Assembly (NCBI RefSeq): GCF_001428045.1
Contig: NZ_LMSD01000009.1
Location: forward strand, 1 to 64,000
Direction: 5' to 3'
DNA from: Paenibacillus sp. Soil750
GTDB taxonomy: Bacteria > Bacillota > Bacilli > Paenibacillales > NBRC-103111
DNA length: 64,000 nucleotides
The position numbers and the translations under genes are program-made. Positions 17,483 through 26,729 of the stretch are shown piece by piece. The notes beneath the pieces are model-generated. The model ran no database searches. It saw nothing but the letters and a program-made list of their open reading frames with translations, and had not been told where the DNA came from. The first letter of the stretch is position 1. Every line of letters begins with the position of its first letter.

Positions 17483-18835
17483 TTGAAACCCCAGAACCTC
17501 ATATACACTTTCGTTAGCTATGCCTCCCACTATGATACACCTTGGGGACATGGAACTGCTGTCGAAGGTGTGGAGCGAACAGCAAGATTAGCCCATGCCC
17601 ATGGGATACCCGTGACATGGATCGTCAACCGAGGCTCAATACCCGTATTGGGTGAGCAAATTCGGCAGTGGCATGAGGATTATGGCGACGATATCATTCT
17701 GCAATGCCCTTTCTTTATGGAAGATATGGGGATGTCGAAGGATGCATTGAAAGCGCGTCTGGAAGCCGATTGGAATTTTGTGAAGGAAGCCTTTCCTTGG
17801 GCAACAACGAAGATTGCAGGCAGAGGAAAGATTTACAATGAAGTGATTGAAGTGCTCGAGGAGTTGGACTTTCAGGGCATGTGGGGCTATTGCTGGGAGC
17901 AAGTGTGGTGGGATGGTATAACACATAAAGGGATCCCATGGGGATCCTGGTATGTGGATAGTCATCGCTATAAGATTCCACATGCAGGCAAAGGGAAAGT
18001 TGTCGCATGTGAATGGACAGCACGGGATCTGCATTTGTCCTACCATACAGGAAGTCCTGTTATTTACTCGACCGACCCTAATGATGTGCTGCGTGCAGGT
18101 TTGTGTACGGGGGAAGAGATTACGTATTGGAAAATGCTGTTTGACGAATATTTGGCCAATACGGATCACAATGAGCAGGTGTTCTTTCTGCAACAGCAGG
18201 AGGCACATGAAATGGAGTTCAGTGAACGCTTTCAAGTGTTTCCGGCTTCCCATGTTGAGGCATGTGAAGGGATGCTCGACCGATTCTTTGCCTACGTGGC
18301 GCAGTGTGGCGTCACACTGACAACCTTGCCGAAGGCGATGGCTACGTATCATGAGCAAAATCAAATCACTGCACCGTCCTATATGTTGACAAAGGATAAA
18401 CCGATTCGTCCTGAAGTGAACGACTACACGATGACATTAGGCGGTGTGGCCGCAGGACCTTGGCCAGATACGTTCTTCTACTATGATAGTCAGTGTCAGA
18501 TGGTTTTCGTCAATGGGGAATGTAAACCGCGGCTTGTCCGCAATTATGTCGGTCAATGGGATATGCAAGACGAATTCGAGGAGAAGATTCCACCGTTATT
18601 CATAACGACGTACGAGAAGACGAGTGAACGTATCGAGCTCGTTTACGAGATCGGGAACTGGAAGCCGATGCCGTTCGGTCTAACGTATTGGGATGATGAG
18701 CTAAGTGACTATGAAATCGAAAGTTGCTCAAGCGATGTGGAATTGAAAGTGATTAAAGATGAATTAGCTTTTCTGCGCTTCAATCTGACTGGAGAGAAAA
18801 GAACGATACGGCTAGTCTTCCGGAGAAAGATGTAG
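17483..18835 (+). CDS. Glycoside hydrolase/deacetylase-like TIM-barrel protein, function unknown
   Basis: This 450-residue cytoplasmic protein (no signal peptide) begins IYTFVSYASHYDTPWGHGTAVEG and continues with HGIPVTWIVNRGS, DDIILQCPFF and later VYSTDPNDVLR. The layout of the first about 300 residues resembles the (beta/alpha)7 barrel of polysaccharide deacetylase and GH57/GH38-like enzymes, but the NodB Asp-His-His metal triad is not clear. The last about 110 residues form a beta-rich domain. It is the last gene of the ABC operon and probably acts on the imported sugar. The start is TTG 17483, with AGAGGTGA about 6 bases upstream. The exact reaction is unknown. Confidence 0.6.
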   Translation: MKPQNLIYTFVSYASHYDTPWGHGTAVEGVERTARLAHAHGIPVTWIVNRGSIPVLGEQIRQWHEDYGDDIILQCPFFMEDMGMSKDALKARLEADWNFVKEAFPWATTKIAGRGKIYNEVIEVLEELDFQGMWGYCWEQVWWDGITHKGIPWGSWYVDSHRYKIPHAGKGKVVACEWTARDLHLSYHTGSPVIYSTDPNDVLRAGLCTGEEITYWKMLFDEYLANTDHNEQVFFLQQQEAHEMEFSERFQVFPASHVEACEGMLDRFFAYVAQCGVTLTTLPKAMATYHEQNQITAPSYMLTKDKPIRPEVNDYTMTLGGVAAGPWPDTFFYYDSQCQMVFVNGECKPRLVRNYVGQWDMQDEFEEKIPPLFITTYEKTSERIELVYEIGNWKPMPFGLTYWDDELSDYEIESCSSDVELKVIKDELAFLRFNLTGEKRTIRLVFRRKM

Positions 18836-18850
18836 GGTAGCAGAAGAAAA

Positions 18851-18886
18851 GAAGAGGGCCTCGCGTTTGCGAGGTTCTTTTTTTCT
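18851..18886 (+). terminator. Rho-independent terminator closing the ABC operon
   Basis: CCTCGC and GCGAGG pair around GTTT, extended imperfectly by AAGAG/TTCTTT, then a run of T. Confidence 0.8.
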
Positions 18887-18949
18887 TTTCTTTACTTTTC
18901 TGTTTGATGGTGTGTGACAATTAGTGGCATGTCATCATTGCTAGGTACG

Positions 18950-19140
18950 AATATATGGGTTTCCTGCAGTTAATTCTTCGGTTTTTCCGTTCATTTGCAG
19001 ACTAGATGGAAATTCTACAGTTAAAATCTGTAAATATCATCGAAATGTGCTTACGGGGGAGGATTAGCTACATATTTTACATCTAAATCGAATTTTCGAG
19101 GAAATAGCTCAATATTAGCCTGTACTATTTCCAGTTAATC
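18950..19140. repeat. Degenerate intergenic repeat, family A, copy 2
   Basis: This stretch contains TCGAATTTTCGAGG (19088-19101) and TTTCCAGTTAA (19128-19138) in the same order and spacing as copy 1 near 246-295. Additional related words (TTTCCTGCAGTTAA near 18960, GGAAATTCTACAGTTAA near 19009) occur in it. It is AT-rich and non-coding. Confidence 0.55.
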
Positions 19141-19148
19141 TGTTTTGC

Positions 19149-19226
19149 GCCCCCAAAGGGGGGCATGAACCACAGAAGTTGCAGAAGTAGCAGAAGTAGT
19201 AGAATCAGTTGAAGTAGTCGAAATAG
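19149..19226. repeat. GC hairpin followed by six 9-bp tandem units
   Basis: GCCCCC-AAA-GGGGGGC (19149-19164) can form a hairpin. Then six 9-bp units follow from 19173 to 19226: CAGAAGTTG, CAGAAGTAG twice, TAGAATCAG, TTGAAGTAG and TCGAAATAG. One plus-strand frame stays open here for 48 codons but has no start or ribosome binding site, so I do not call it a gene. Confidence 0.6.
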
Positions 19227-19306
19227 AAAAAGCCGCTTCTGCCCAACTCCCAGAATTGATCACAAGATGTAGAGATTACATCATCGTTCGAATATCGAAG
19301 ATTTTG

Positions 19307-19331
19307 TATAATTGAAATGTAAGCGATTTCT
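19307..19331 (+). promoter_or_regulatory. -10 box and cre-like site of the GH9 gene
   Basis: TATAAT (19307-19312) is a perfect -10, with only a weak -35 (TCGTTC) 17 bp before it. TGTAAGCGATTTCT (19318-19331) matches the Bacillus CcpA consensus TGWAANCGNTNWCA with one mismatch and covers the expected transcription start. This placement predicts repression by CcpA when glucose is present. Confidence 0.6.
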
Positions 19332-19360
19332 AAAATATTTAAGCACAGGAGGAATGGTTA

Positions 19361-22300
19361 ATGTCAAGCACCACTCGTATGAAAGGAAGGTCAAGGAGAT
19401 TTTGGTGCATATGTTTAGGCTTGATCCTCGCGTTAAACACCCTGTTGATTTCACCAAGTACAACCACAGCAGCTGTAACACCGCTGCCAGGACCAAACAA
19501 TCCGCTGCTTTATGACGACTTTAATGGGGGTGGTCTCTACAAACAGAACTGGATGAATTGGTTCAACCAAGCAGGTGGAACGGGCACATATTCAAAGACA
19601 ACTGTCGACTCGCGTCAAGTCGGGTTATTCACCCAAACGCCAACGTCGAGCTCGTCCTGGGCGAAATTCCAGCCCATGAATGAGACAGTCGATTTGACGG
19701 GCTATCGCTATTTGAACGTTACCATGAAAAATCCTGGGTATGCGAATTCGCTCATTCGAGTTGTAGTTGGAGACGGAACAACCAACTACAATTTGACCAA
19801 TGGATGGGTTGCCATTCCGACAACATGGACGACGAGTCAATTTGATTTGAACGCCTTGACACCAGCGCTGAACAAAAAAACAGCTAGGCTTGAAATTTGG
19901 CTCCGTCAATCCGGAGGAACATATGGTGAGACACTGATTGATGATATTTTCGCATCTACGGACAACAGTGGCACTGCACCAACATTAACAGGCAGCATGA
20001 CGGCTAACTCGGCGAGTGGCTATAATCAGAACACATCCTTTACTTTCAAAGCGTCATATACGGATGCAGATAATGAGAAGCCTTTCGCTATGCAGCTTGT
20101 TGTCGACGATACCCTTTACGATATGAGGGAAGAGGATAATGCAGATACCACCTATTCCAATGGCAAAAATTATTACTACATCACGAAGCTGCCCGTGGGC
20201 TCCCATACGTATTATTTCCGAACGACGGATTTGACGTCGAATCAAGTATCAACGACGGTCCAGAATGCTGTCGTTACGAGTACCACTCAAGTCATCGACG
20301 TCACGGTCAGCCAAGCCGGATATAATGCGGGTGCTTTCAAAAACGCTAAAGTGACAGCGCAGCTTGCTCTAACGGATACGTCATATGTCGTGAAGAATGG
20401 TGCAACGGTTGTTGCTACTGGCAATATGACGTACGATGGTTTCTTTTGGAATAAACACGTATATTCGATTGATTTCTCATCCATCACAGCTAGCGGTACG
20501 AATTATACCGTTGTCAGCAATAGCATTTCCTCCTTCCCTTTCGCTATTCAACCGAACATTTGGTCGAATTACAAGGATGAAATGACTGCCTTCTATCGCA
20601 TCTTACGCGCGAGCGTGGCAACTTCCGATGCCTATCCTGCTGGCTATAGCACGGTAGCACCATCTGCTAATATATATCATGCAGCGGGTCATTTGGATGA
20701 TGCGCAATCGGCTGATGGTTTAACTCACTACGATTTGACAGGTAGTTGGTATGATGCGGGTGATTACGGCAAATATGGCGGCAACCAATGGGTAGGCAGC
20801 GAAATTGCTTTAGCCTACATACGGCATGCCGACGCAGCCAGCTCGAAGTTCGATAATGACAGCAATGGTATTCCTGATCTTGTTGATGAAGCGGTATTTG
20901 GCAGTGAGTATTTGGTCAAATTCGCGAATCAACTCGGAGGAGAAATGTATGATCTTAAGAACAACGCAAGCTTCGTTCATCCGAGTAAAACGACGGATAA
21001 CATAAACGGCACAGCCGACGATCGCAAACTCTCCGGCTTAGGTGTTGGAGGTTCCGCCAAAGCAGCGGGAACACTTGCGGCTACAGCAAGGGCTATCCGC
21101 ACAGCAATCGCCAAAGGTGACATCGCTACAGCGAAGGTCACAGCGCTCACAACCTTCGCAAACAATTGTGAAGCGGCTGCGGTTACTTTTTACAATTATG
21201 TCGTTGCGAATCCGAACGGGCCAGTTGGTTCCTACTCCACTCGTGGCGGTATTCCGAATTCCAAGCTTCTAGCGGATGTAGAGCTGTATCTGTTGACAAA
21301 CAACGTAGCCTACAAAAATGCTGCAACGGATAATATCAACACACTTGTCTTTACCGATTTGGCTTCTACGAACTATTGGGATATGAGACCGATGTCTTTA
21401 GTGGAGTTCTATCCTGTCGCTGATGCCACGACGAAAACGCATATTCAGGCGTTATTGAAACAGCAAGTTGATTATTTCCTATCTTCAACGGATGACACGC
21501 CGTACAGCGTGCTGAACCAATTTAAGAACTTCGGTGTGAACGAACCGCATGCGTCTTATCTTGGCGACATGATGCGTTATTACGAGTTATTCCAAGATCC
21601 TGCTGCGCTGCGCGCGGTCGAGAAAGGGATGTACTGGATTTTCGGGGAAAATCCTTGGAATATGAGCTGGGTATCTGGGATCGGTTCGGATTATGTCACC
21701 TACCCACATACACGATTCGATGAAGGCGCCAATTCCAAACAAGGTTCTGGTGTAGTGTTCCCAGGTGCAATGGTCAGTGGACCGAATATGAAGGATACGA
21801 AGGATAAAACAAGCGTCAGCCCATGGTATGAAGATCGTTCACTGTATCAAGATGATACGAACCAATGGCGCTATAACGAATTCAGTATCAGTATTCAAGC
21901 TGGCCTCTTGTACACGATAATGGGATTAAGCGCGAATGCATCCGCAAGCTCTGCAGGCGGTTCAACACCAGCGACGCTTCCTATTACATCACCAACAATC
22001 GGCGATTATGTACGAGGCAATGTAACCGTATTTAGCGGTCCTACTACAGGATTGAGTAATCTTGAATATTCGTCAACAGGTACTTCAGGTACATTCCTGC
22101 CGATGTCCGTTTCTGGCAGTGTGTATGCAGCTACGGTTGATGAAAGTGCGTCTGTCGCCTACGCGAATAAACGCGTGGACATTCGTGGGACAGATGCAAC
22201 AGGCAGACAAAGCTATAGCTCGACGCATTACACGGTGGCAGCACCTTTGCCAGATCCTTCTACACCACTGATCTATGATGATTTTGGTGGCGGCGGCATC

Positions 22301-23581
22301 TGGGGGTTTGTGGGTGGTAATGGCGAATGGGTGAACTGGTATACGCAAAATGGCGGAACAGCGGCATTCGTGAAGACAACGTTGGATGGGTTAACAGTTG
22401 GTAAATTCTCACAAACACCGACGGCCGTTAATTCCTATGCGAAATTCCAGCCTTGGCACGACATCGTTGATTTGTCTGGGTATCGTTATTTAAATTTCAA
22501 GGTTAAGAATCCGAGCTATGCCAATTTGAAGATGAAAATCGAATTAAATGATGGCTCGCGAACTTATAACCTGACTGGCGGCTATATTGCAGTTCCGACC
22601 ACATGGACGGACTTAGTCTATAATCTAGATACTTTAACGCCTGCCGTGAACAAAAAGAAAGCGACATTATCCATCTGGTTGAACCAAACGAGTGTTGGTT
22701 ATGGAGAAATGTTTATGGATGAGATCAAAGCAACGAACGTAGCGAGTGGAACGGCTCCGACACTGAGTGCAATCAGCGTAGATCATGCAACTGGTGATGC
22801 AGCAACAGACTTCACGTTCAATACAACGTACACCGATGCGCAAAATGAGAAACCATTCTCCATGGAACTTATTCTAGATGGCATTGTTCACCAAATGGAA
22901 GCTGTTGATCCAGCAGATGTCACCTACAGCGATGGCAAAGCTTATAAATATACAACCAAATTGCCTGTAGGCAACCATTCCTATTATTTCCACACGACAG
23001 ATACGACCTCGAATGCGTTAAGCAGCGCCGTACAGTCGGGTCCAAGTGTAACGCAACAGTTGCTTCTCAGTGATTTCAATAATGGTCTTGCGACAGGTTG
23101 GACACCTACGAGCGGAACCTGGTCAGTGCAATCCTCGCAATACAGCGGGCAAGCAGGAGGTTCAAACAGCTACTCCATTGCTGGTGAGTCTACTTGGACC
23201 GACTACACACTGGAAGCGAAAGTCAACGTAACGAACAACACGAGTGGGAACAAAGACGCGGGATTATTAGTTCGCTATACCGATGCCAATAACTACTACA
23301 TGCTCTACTTGAAAAATAATGATCATGCCAGTAGTCGGAAAATGGAACTGGTGAAATCAGTTGCTGGAGTCAAAACGACATTAGGCTACACAAGCCCAAG
23401 TATAGCTGCCGATACGTTCTACACGTATAAAATTGTCTTAAATGGCAGCAATATCTCGGTGTACAAAGATGGTGCACTCCAATTTAGTGCCGTGGATACA
23501 ACCTTTACGAGCGGGAAAATCGGGGCTCGCACGTATGCGAATACGAAGGCCTATTTCGATGATGTTTTAGTTACGAGATAA
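19361..23581 (+). CDS. Large secreted GH9 glycoside hydrolase with duplicated carbohydrate-binding modules
   Basis: This 1406-residue protein has a signal peptide (1-about 38, basic then hydrophobic, ending TTTAA). Next come a beta-sandwich binding module (about 45-205), an Ig-like module (about 208-310), the CelD-N-type Ig domain (about 312-400) and the GH9 (alpha/alpha)6 catalytic domain (about 400-855). The catalytic motif WYDAGDYGKY carries Asp465 and Asp468; YPHTRF and Glu840 in YNEFSI complete the site. An Ig-like domain (about 875-960), a second copy of the binding plus Ig-like pair (about 965-1225) and a C-terminal concanavalin-like module (about 1230-1406) follow. The two binding/Ig pairs share DFGGGG/DFNGGG, AKFQP, DLxGYRYLN and NEKPF, so they are an internal duplication. 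It probably attacks beta-glucans or xyloglucan in plant walls. No anchor is seen. Confidence 0.87.
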   Translation: MSSTTRMKGRSRRFWCICLGLILALNTLLISPSTTTAAVTPLPGPNNPLLYDDFNGGGLYKQNWMNWFNQAGGTGTYSKTTVDSRQVGLFTQTPTSSSSWAKFQPMNETVDLTGYRYLNVTMKNPGYANSLIRVVVGDGTTNYNLTNGWVAIPTTWTTSQFDLNALTPALNKKTARLEIWLRQSGGTYGETLIDDIFASTDNSGTAPTLTGSMTANSASGYNQNTSFTFKASYTDADNEKPFAMQLVVDDTLYDMREEDNADTTYSNGKNYYYITKLPVGSHTYYFRTTDLTSNQVSTTVQNAVVTSTTQVIDVTVSQAGYNAGAFKNAKVTAQLALTDTSYVVKNGATVVATGNMTYDGFFWNKHVYSIDFSSITASGTNYTVVSNSISSFPFAIQPNIWSNYKDEMTAFYRILRASVATSDAYPAGYSTVAPSANIYHAAGHLDDAQSADGLTHYDLTGSWYDAGDYGKYGGNQWVGSEIALAYIRHADAASSKFDNDSNGIPDLVDEAVFGSEYLVKFANQLGGEMYDLKNNASFVHPSKTTDNINGTADDRKLSGLGVGGSAKAAGTLAATARAIRTAIAKGDIATAKVTALTTFANNCEAAAVTFYNYVVANPNGPVGSYSTRGGIPNSKLLADVELYLLTNNVAYKNAATDNINTLVFTDLASTNYWDMRPMSLVEFYPVADATTKTHIQALLKQQVDYFLSSTDDTPYSVLNQFKNFGVNEPHASYLGDMMRYYELFQDPAALRAVEKGMYWIFGENPWNMSWVSGIGSDYVTYPHTRFDEGANSKQGSGVVFPGAMVSGPNMKDTKDKTSVSPWYEDRSLYQDDTNQWRYNEFSISIQAGLLYTIMGLSANASASSAGGSTPATLPITSPTIGDYVRGNVTVFSGPTTGLSNLEYSSTGTSGTFLPMSVSGSVYAATVDESASVAYANKRVDIRGTDATGRQSYSSTHYTVAAPLPDPSTPLIYDDFGGGGIWGFVGGNGEWVNWYTQNGGTAAFVKTTLDGLTVGKFSQTPTAVNSYAKFQPWHDIVDLSGYRYLNFKVKNPSYANLKMKIELNDGSRTYNLTGGYIAVPTTWTDLVYNLDTLTPAVNKKKATLSIWLNQTSVGYGEMFMDEIKATNVASGTAPTLSAISVDHATGDAATDFTFNTTYTDAQNEKPFSMELILDGIVHQMEAVDPADVTYSDGKAYKYTTKLPVGNHSYYFHTTDTTSNALSSAVQSGPSVTQQLLLSDFNNGLATGWTPTSGTWSVQSSQYSGQAGGSNSYSIAGESTWTDYTLEAKVNVTNNTSGNKDAGLLVRYTDANNYYMLYLKNNDHASSRKMELVKSVAGVKTTLGYTSPSIAADTFYTYKIVLNGSNISVYKDGALQFSAVDTTFTSGKIGARTYANTKAYFDDVLVTR

Positions 23582-23588
23582 TTAAATG

Positions 23589-23623
23589 AAAAAACTTCCA
23601 GTTCAATTAACTGGAAGTTTTTT
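23589..23623. terminator. Symmetric terminator between GH9 and marR
   Basis: AAAAAACTTCCAGTT pairs perfectly with AACTGGAAGTTTTTT around CAATT. It has A and T runs on both sides, so it can serve the GH9 gene and the convergent marR gene. Confidence 0.85.
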
Positions 23624-23689
23624 ATCGTTAGAAAAAAGATGGAAACCAAGTGATGGGATTCTCGTAAGAGGATAGTATCTCTGAGAGTA

Positions 23690-24112
23690 TTAAAACGTAC
23701 AATTGAACTTATTTAGCAGCTCACCGAACCTTTGTTGATCTTCTTCAGTCCAATCTTGAAGATGCTTTGTTAAATACTCCAAGCGTGCTTGCTTGTTCAG
23801 AGCTAATTCCGCTGTGCCGGTATCCGTGAGTTGCATGGAGTAGGCGCGGCCATCTTGCGGGTCCGGGATGCGATAGAGATACCCTTTTTGTTCCAAAGCT
23901 GCTGTTTGTCTACTGATTGTCGACATGTCGAGTTGGAATTCCTCTGCTAAAGCTTTCACGCCAGCAGATCCATGTGTCGAAATTTGATGGAGCAATAGAT
24001 AAGCAGCACGATCCAAATTGCCGACTTTTTTATTTGTAGTTGCAGCGATAAAGCGGCGAATGAATATGCCTAATTCAACTTCAATGGTTTCAATGGGATT
24101 TTTTGTCATCAT
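23690..24112 (-). CDS. MarR-family transcriptional regulator
   Basis: This 140-residue regulator has the winged-helix layout of MarR: VKALAEEFQLDMSTISRQTAALEQKGYLYR, then the wing PDPQDGRAYSMQLTDTG and flanking helices for dimerisation. No cysteine redox switch is apparent in a conserved position. It stands alone and reads leftward; the ligand and targets are unknown. The ATG has AAAGAGGTC about 6 bases upstream. A palindrome upstream suggests autoregulation. Confidence 0.85.
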   Translation of the reverse strand: MMTKNPIETIEVELGIFIRRFIAATTNKKVGNLDRAAYLLLHQISTHGSAGVKALAEEFQLDMSTISRQTAALEQKGYLYRIPDPQDGRAYSMQLTDTGTAELALNKQARLEYLTKHLQDWTEEDQQRFGELLNKFNCTF

Positions 24113-24131
24113 AATAGACCTCTTTGTTAGG

Positions 24132-24143
24132 TGTTTGCAAACA
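24132..24143. promoter_or_regulatory. Candidate MarR operator
   Basis: TGTTTGCAAACA is a perfect 12-bp palindrome 19 bases upstream of the marR start codon, a typical place for an autoregulatory site. Confidence 0.45.
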
Positions 24144-24219
24144 TTTATGGTTGTATCGTAACATACACCGGATTATTTGAATATCTTCCAAAGTAGGGTG
24201 ATCGACAGTCTCTTAAGGA

Positions 24220-24247
24220 TTGACTTCATCCGACATAGTTGTATAAT
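24220..24247 (+). promoter_or_regulatory. SigA-type promoter of the CBS/LtaS-like operon
   Basis: TTGACT (24220-24225) and TATAAT (24242-24247) are separated by 16 bp, a near-consensus vegetative promoter about 70 bases before the start codon. Confidence 0.75.
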
Positions 24248-24315
24248 GCAAGTATATAGTGTCATCATACTTCTTGTTTGAATAGAAGGCAACTGTAGAC
24301 GGGAGAGGACACAAT

Positions 24316-24771
24316 TTGAAGGCTAAGGAAATTATGGTAAGTCAGGTGTATAAAGTAAAAGAAGGGGATACAGTTCGCGCGGTTATTGAGAAGTTCCTCA
24401 CGCACCGAATTAGCGGACTTCCTGTTGTTAATGATCGGAATGAAGTTGTGGCCTACATCAGTGATGGGGATATTATGCGATATATCGGCAAGCATGATGA
24501 TTATATATTTGGTTCATATCTCTATACAGCTGTGATCAAAGGCGATAATGATGAGTTTCAAGATCGCGTGCGCAATTTGCTTCCTTTGAATGTGATGAAA
24601 ATAGCACAGAAGAAGGTGATTGCTGTAGATGCAGAAGAAGACATTGAACAAATCGCAGCGATTTTGGGGAAAAAGCGAATAAAAAAACTCCCCGTTCTAA
24701 GAAGAGGCGTGTTGGTAGGCATTATTAGCAGGGGAGATGTGATTCGGCATTCCTTCCATTCTATTTTATGA
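24316..24771 (+). CDS. Two-CBS-domain protein
   Basis: This 151-residue soluble protein consists of two CBS domains (about 1-70 and 82-148): KEIMVSQVYKVKEGDTVRAVI with HRISGLPVVN, then NVMKIAQKKVIAVDAEEDIEQIA with KRIKKLPVLR and GIISRGDVIR. CBS pairs bind adenine nucleotides and act as energy or ligand sensors. The next gene, an LtaS-like enzyme, starts 25 bases downstream, so it may modulate envelope polymer synthesis, but this is inferred only from order. The start is TTG 24316 with GGGAGAGGA about 6 bases upstream. Confidence 0.82.
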   Translation: MKAKEIMVSQVYKVKEGDTVRAVIEKFLTHRISGLPVVNDRNEVVAYISDGDIMRYIGKHDDYIFGSYLYTAVIKGDNDEFQDRVRNLLPLNVMKIAQKKVIAVDAEEDIEQIAAILGKKRIKKLPVLRRGVLVGIISRGDVIRHSFHSIL

Positions 24772-24796
24772 TTTGTAAATGAAAGGAGCTATCTGT

Positions 24797-26632
24797 ATGT
24801 TGGAACGGCTCAGGCATAGATTATTTTTATTTCCATTGTTTATCGTGATTAAAATTTATGTAGCTTGGATGATTTTATTTGAAACAGGTCCGTCGGCCAG
24901 GATTCTTTTGACAGAAATACCCGCGATCTTAATTACGTATTGCGTGGTTGAATATGTGGTGAAAAAGCATAAACTTGCTTGGTATCTCGCGGTTGACCTG
25001 ATTATGACCATTTTGTTTTTTGCCCTTGTTATTTATTATAAGCATTTTGGAGTTATTGCTACGTATCACGTTTTAACCCAAGCCAAGCAAGTCGGTGCAG
25101 TCAAGAAAAGTATATTTTCTGTGATTGAGCCCCAGTATCTGTTGTTCTTCTTGGACATCGTGATTGTTGCGTTCTTTGCATTTTTCAAGCCGAAAACGAG
25201 AGAATGGAAGCCTCTTAGCATGAAAATCGTGGCTAGTGTTGCTTGCTTCTCCGTATTACTTTGTGCACTTAGTGTGATTCCTAACCGTAGTTCCTTCAAT
25301 GAAAATGTGAAAGCATCTAAAATGGGCATATTAAATTATGAGATGTATAACCTGCTTTCTCCTAAGAAAGAAGAAATCATTAGTCCGGATCAAATTACAC
25401 AGTCAGCTATTGACGATTTGAAGAATAAAGTTACTGTCGTAGAACCAACGTTACATGGCGCAGCGCGTGGTAAGAATTTGATTATCATTCAAATGGAGTC
25501 CTTCCAGAACTTCCTCATCGGTTTGAACATTGATGGGACTGAAATTACCCCCAACCTGAATCGGTTGGCTGGATACAGCTATTATTTCCCGAAATTTTAT
25601 CAGCAAATTGGTCAAGGAAATACATCGGACGCCGAGTTTATTGTGAACACTTCGTATTACGTACCACCGGATGGCGCGGCTACACAAGTCTATGGGAAGA
25701 AAGATTTACCGAGCCTCCCGAAGCTTCTCCAGAAACAAGGCTACACGACGATGAATTTCCATACGAATGAAGTTGGCTTCTGGAATCGGGATGATTTATA
25801 TCAAGCCATTGGCTATGATCGCTATTATGACAAACAGTATTTCAAAGATGAGGATGCTTTCTTCTATGGCTCGTCCGATGAAGTATTGTATAAGAAAACA
25901 GCGGAGGAATTAGCATCGTATCAAAATCAAGGCACACCTTTTTACGCACACGTGATATCGATGAGCTCACATAACCCGTTCACGATTCCCGAGGAAAAAT
26001 ATAAAATGACCTTGCCTGAGCGGTACGAAGGCACCTTCGTTGGTGACTACATTCGTGCAGAGAATTATGCGGACTATGCACTTGGTTTGTTTATTGAGGA
26101 TTTGAAAAAACGAGGGATTTGGGAAAACAGTGTCGTTGTTGTCTACGGTGATCACCGCGGACTTCCCTTATTTTCTTTAAAAGCGGATGACAAACACTTG
26201 ATGACGGAAATACTAGGTCATGAATACAGCGAAAAAGAACTCATTAATATTCCTCTTATTATTGCATCGGAAGGCGTCACCACACCGAAAGTGCAAAGTC
26301 AGCTCGGAGGTCAAATTGATATTTTACCTACAGTTGCCAACCTTCTTGGTGTGTCGTTGACAGACTATATACACTTTGGTCAAGATTTACTTAACCAAAC
26401 GGCCTATAACTTATTGCCACAACGGTACTACTTGCCAACAGGCTCATTTGTAAATAATGAAGAACTTTACATGTCAGGAAAAGGTTTCGAGGATGGCAAT
26501 TATTTTACGCTTGCCGGCAATGCCAATGAACATCAATCAGCAACCGAAGATGAATTTAATCATGCGTTAAGGCTTTTGCAATTATCCGATAGCTATGTAT
26601 CCCAACTCCCAGATCGTGTGGAGCCTGAATAA
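24797..26632 (+). CDS. LtaS-like phosphoglycerol transferase (sulfatase fold)
   Basis: This 611-residue membrane enzyme has five N-terminal membrane helices (within residues 10-175) and an extracellular alkaline-phosphatase-like domain (about 225-590). Metal and catalytic residues seen in lipoteichoic acid synthases are present: Glu234 in IQMESFQ, the nucleophile Thr276 in GNTSDAEF, and Asp452-His453 in YGDHRGL; HVISMSSHNPF is also typical. It would transfer glycerol phosphate from phosphatidylglycerol onto a glycolipid or a growing chain. Whether it is a main synthase or a primase/stress paralogue is not decidable. ATG 24797 has AAAGGAG 8 bases upstream; ATG 24779 precedes that site. Confidence 0.85.
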   Translation: MLERLRHRLFLFPLFIVIKIYVAWMILFETGPSARILLTEIPAILITYCVVEYVVKKHKLAWYLAVDLIMTILFFALVIYYKHFGVIATYHVLTQAKQVGAVKKSIFSVIEPQYLLFFLDIVIVAFFAFFKPKTREWKPLSMKIVASVACFSVLLCALSVIPNRSSFNENVKASKMGILNYEMYNLLSPKKEEIISPDQITQSAIDDLKNKVTVVEPTLHGAARGKNLIIIQMESFQNFLIGLNIDGTEITPNLNRLAGYSYYFPKFYQQIGQGNTSDAEFIVNTSYYVPPDGAATQVYGKKDLPSLPKLLQKQGYTTMNFHTNEVGFWNRDDLYQAIGYDRYYDKQYFKDEDAFFYGSSDEVLYKKTAEELASYQNQGTPFYAHVISMSSHNPFTIPEEKYKMTLPERYEGTFVGDYIRAENYADYALGLFIEDLKKRGIWENSVVVVYGDHRGLPLFSLKADDKHLMTEILGHEYSEKELINIPLIIASEGVTTPKVQSQLGGQIDILPTVANLLGVSLTDYIHFGQDLLNQTAYNLLPQRYYLPTGSFVNNEELYMSGKGFEDGNYFTLAGNANEHQSATEDEFNHALRLLQLSDSYVSQLPDRVEPE

Positions 26633-26661
26633 ACACACATACGCATAGTGGCGGCTCGCCC

Positions 26662-26705
26662 AAGCCCAAGATAAGATGATGGCATCATCTTATCTTGGGC
26701 TTTTT
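26662..26705 (+). terminator. Strong rho-independent terminator
   Basis: A perfect 19-bp stem (26662-26680 with 26684-26702) around GGC is followed by TTT. Confidence 0.9.
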
Positions 26706-26729
26706 GCTATCCTCTGGGCAAATAAAGTG

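Noticed and set aside
17636-18364. 242-codon open frame on the minus strand
   Set aside because: It lies wholly inside the deacetylase-like gene, is rich in Cys/His/Ile from reverse reading, and has no ribosome binding site.
19167-19313. Small protein gene in the 9-bp repeat region
   Set aside because: The open frame begins right after a stop, with no usable start codon or ribosome binding site.
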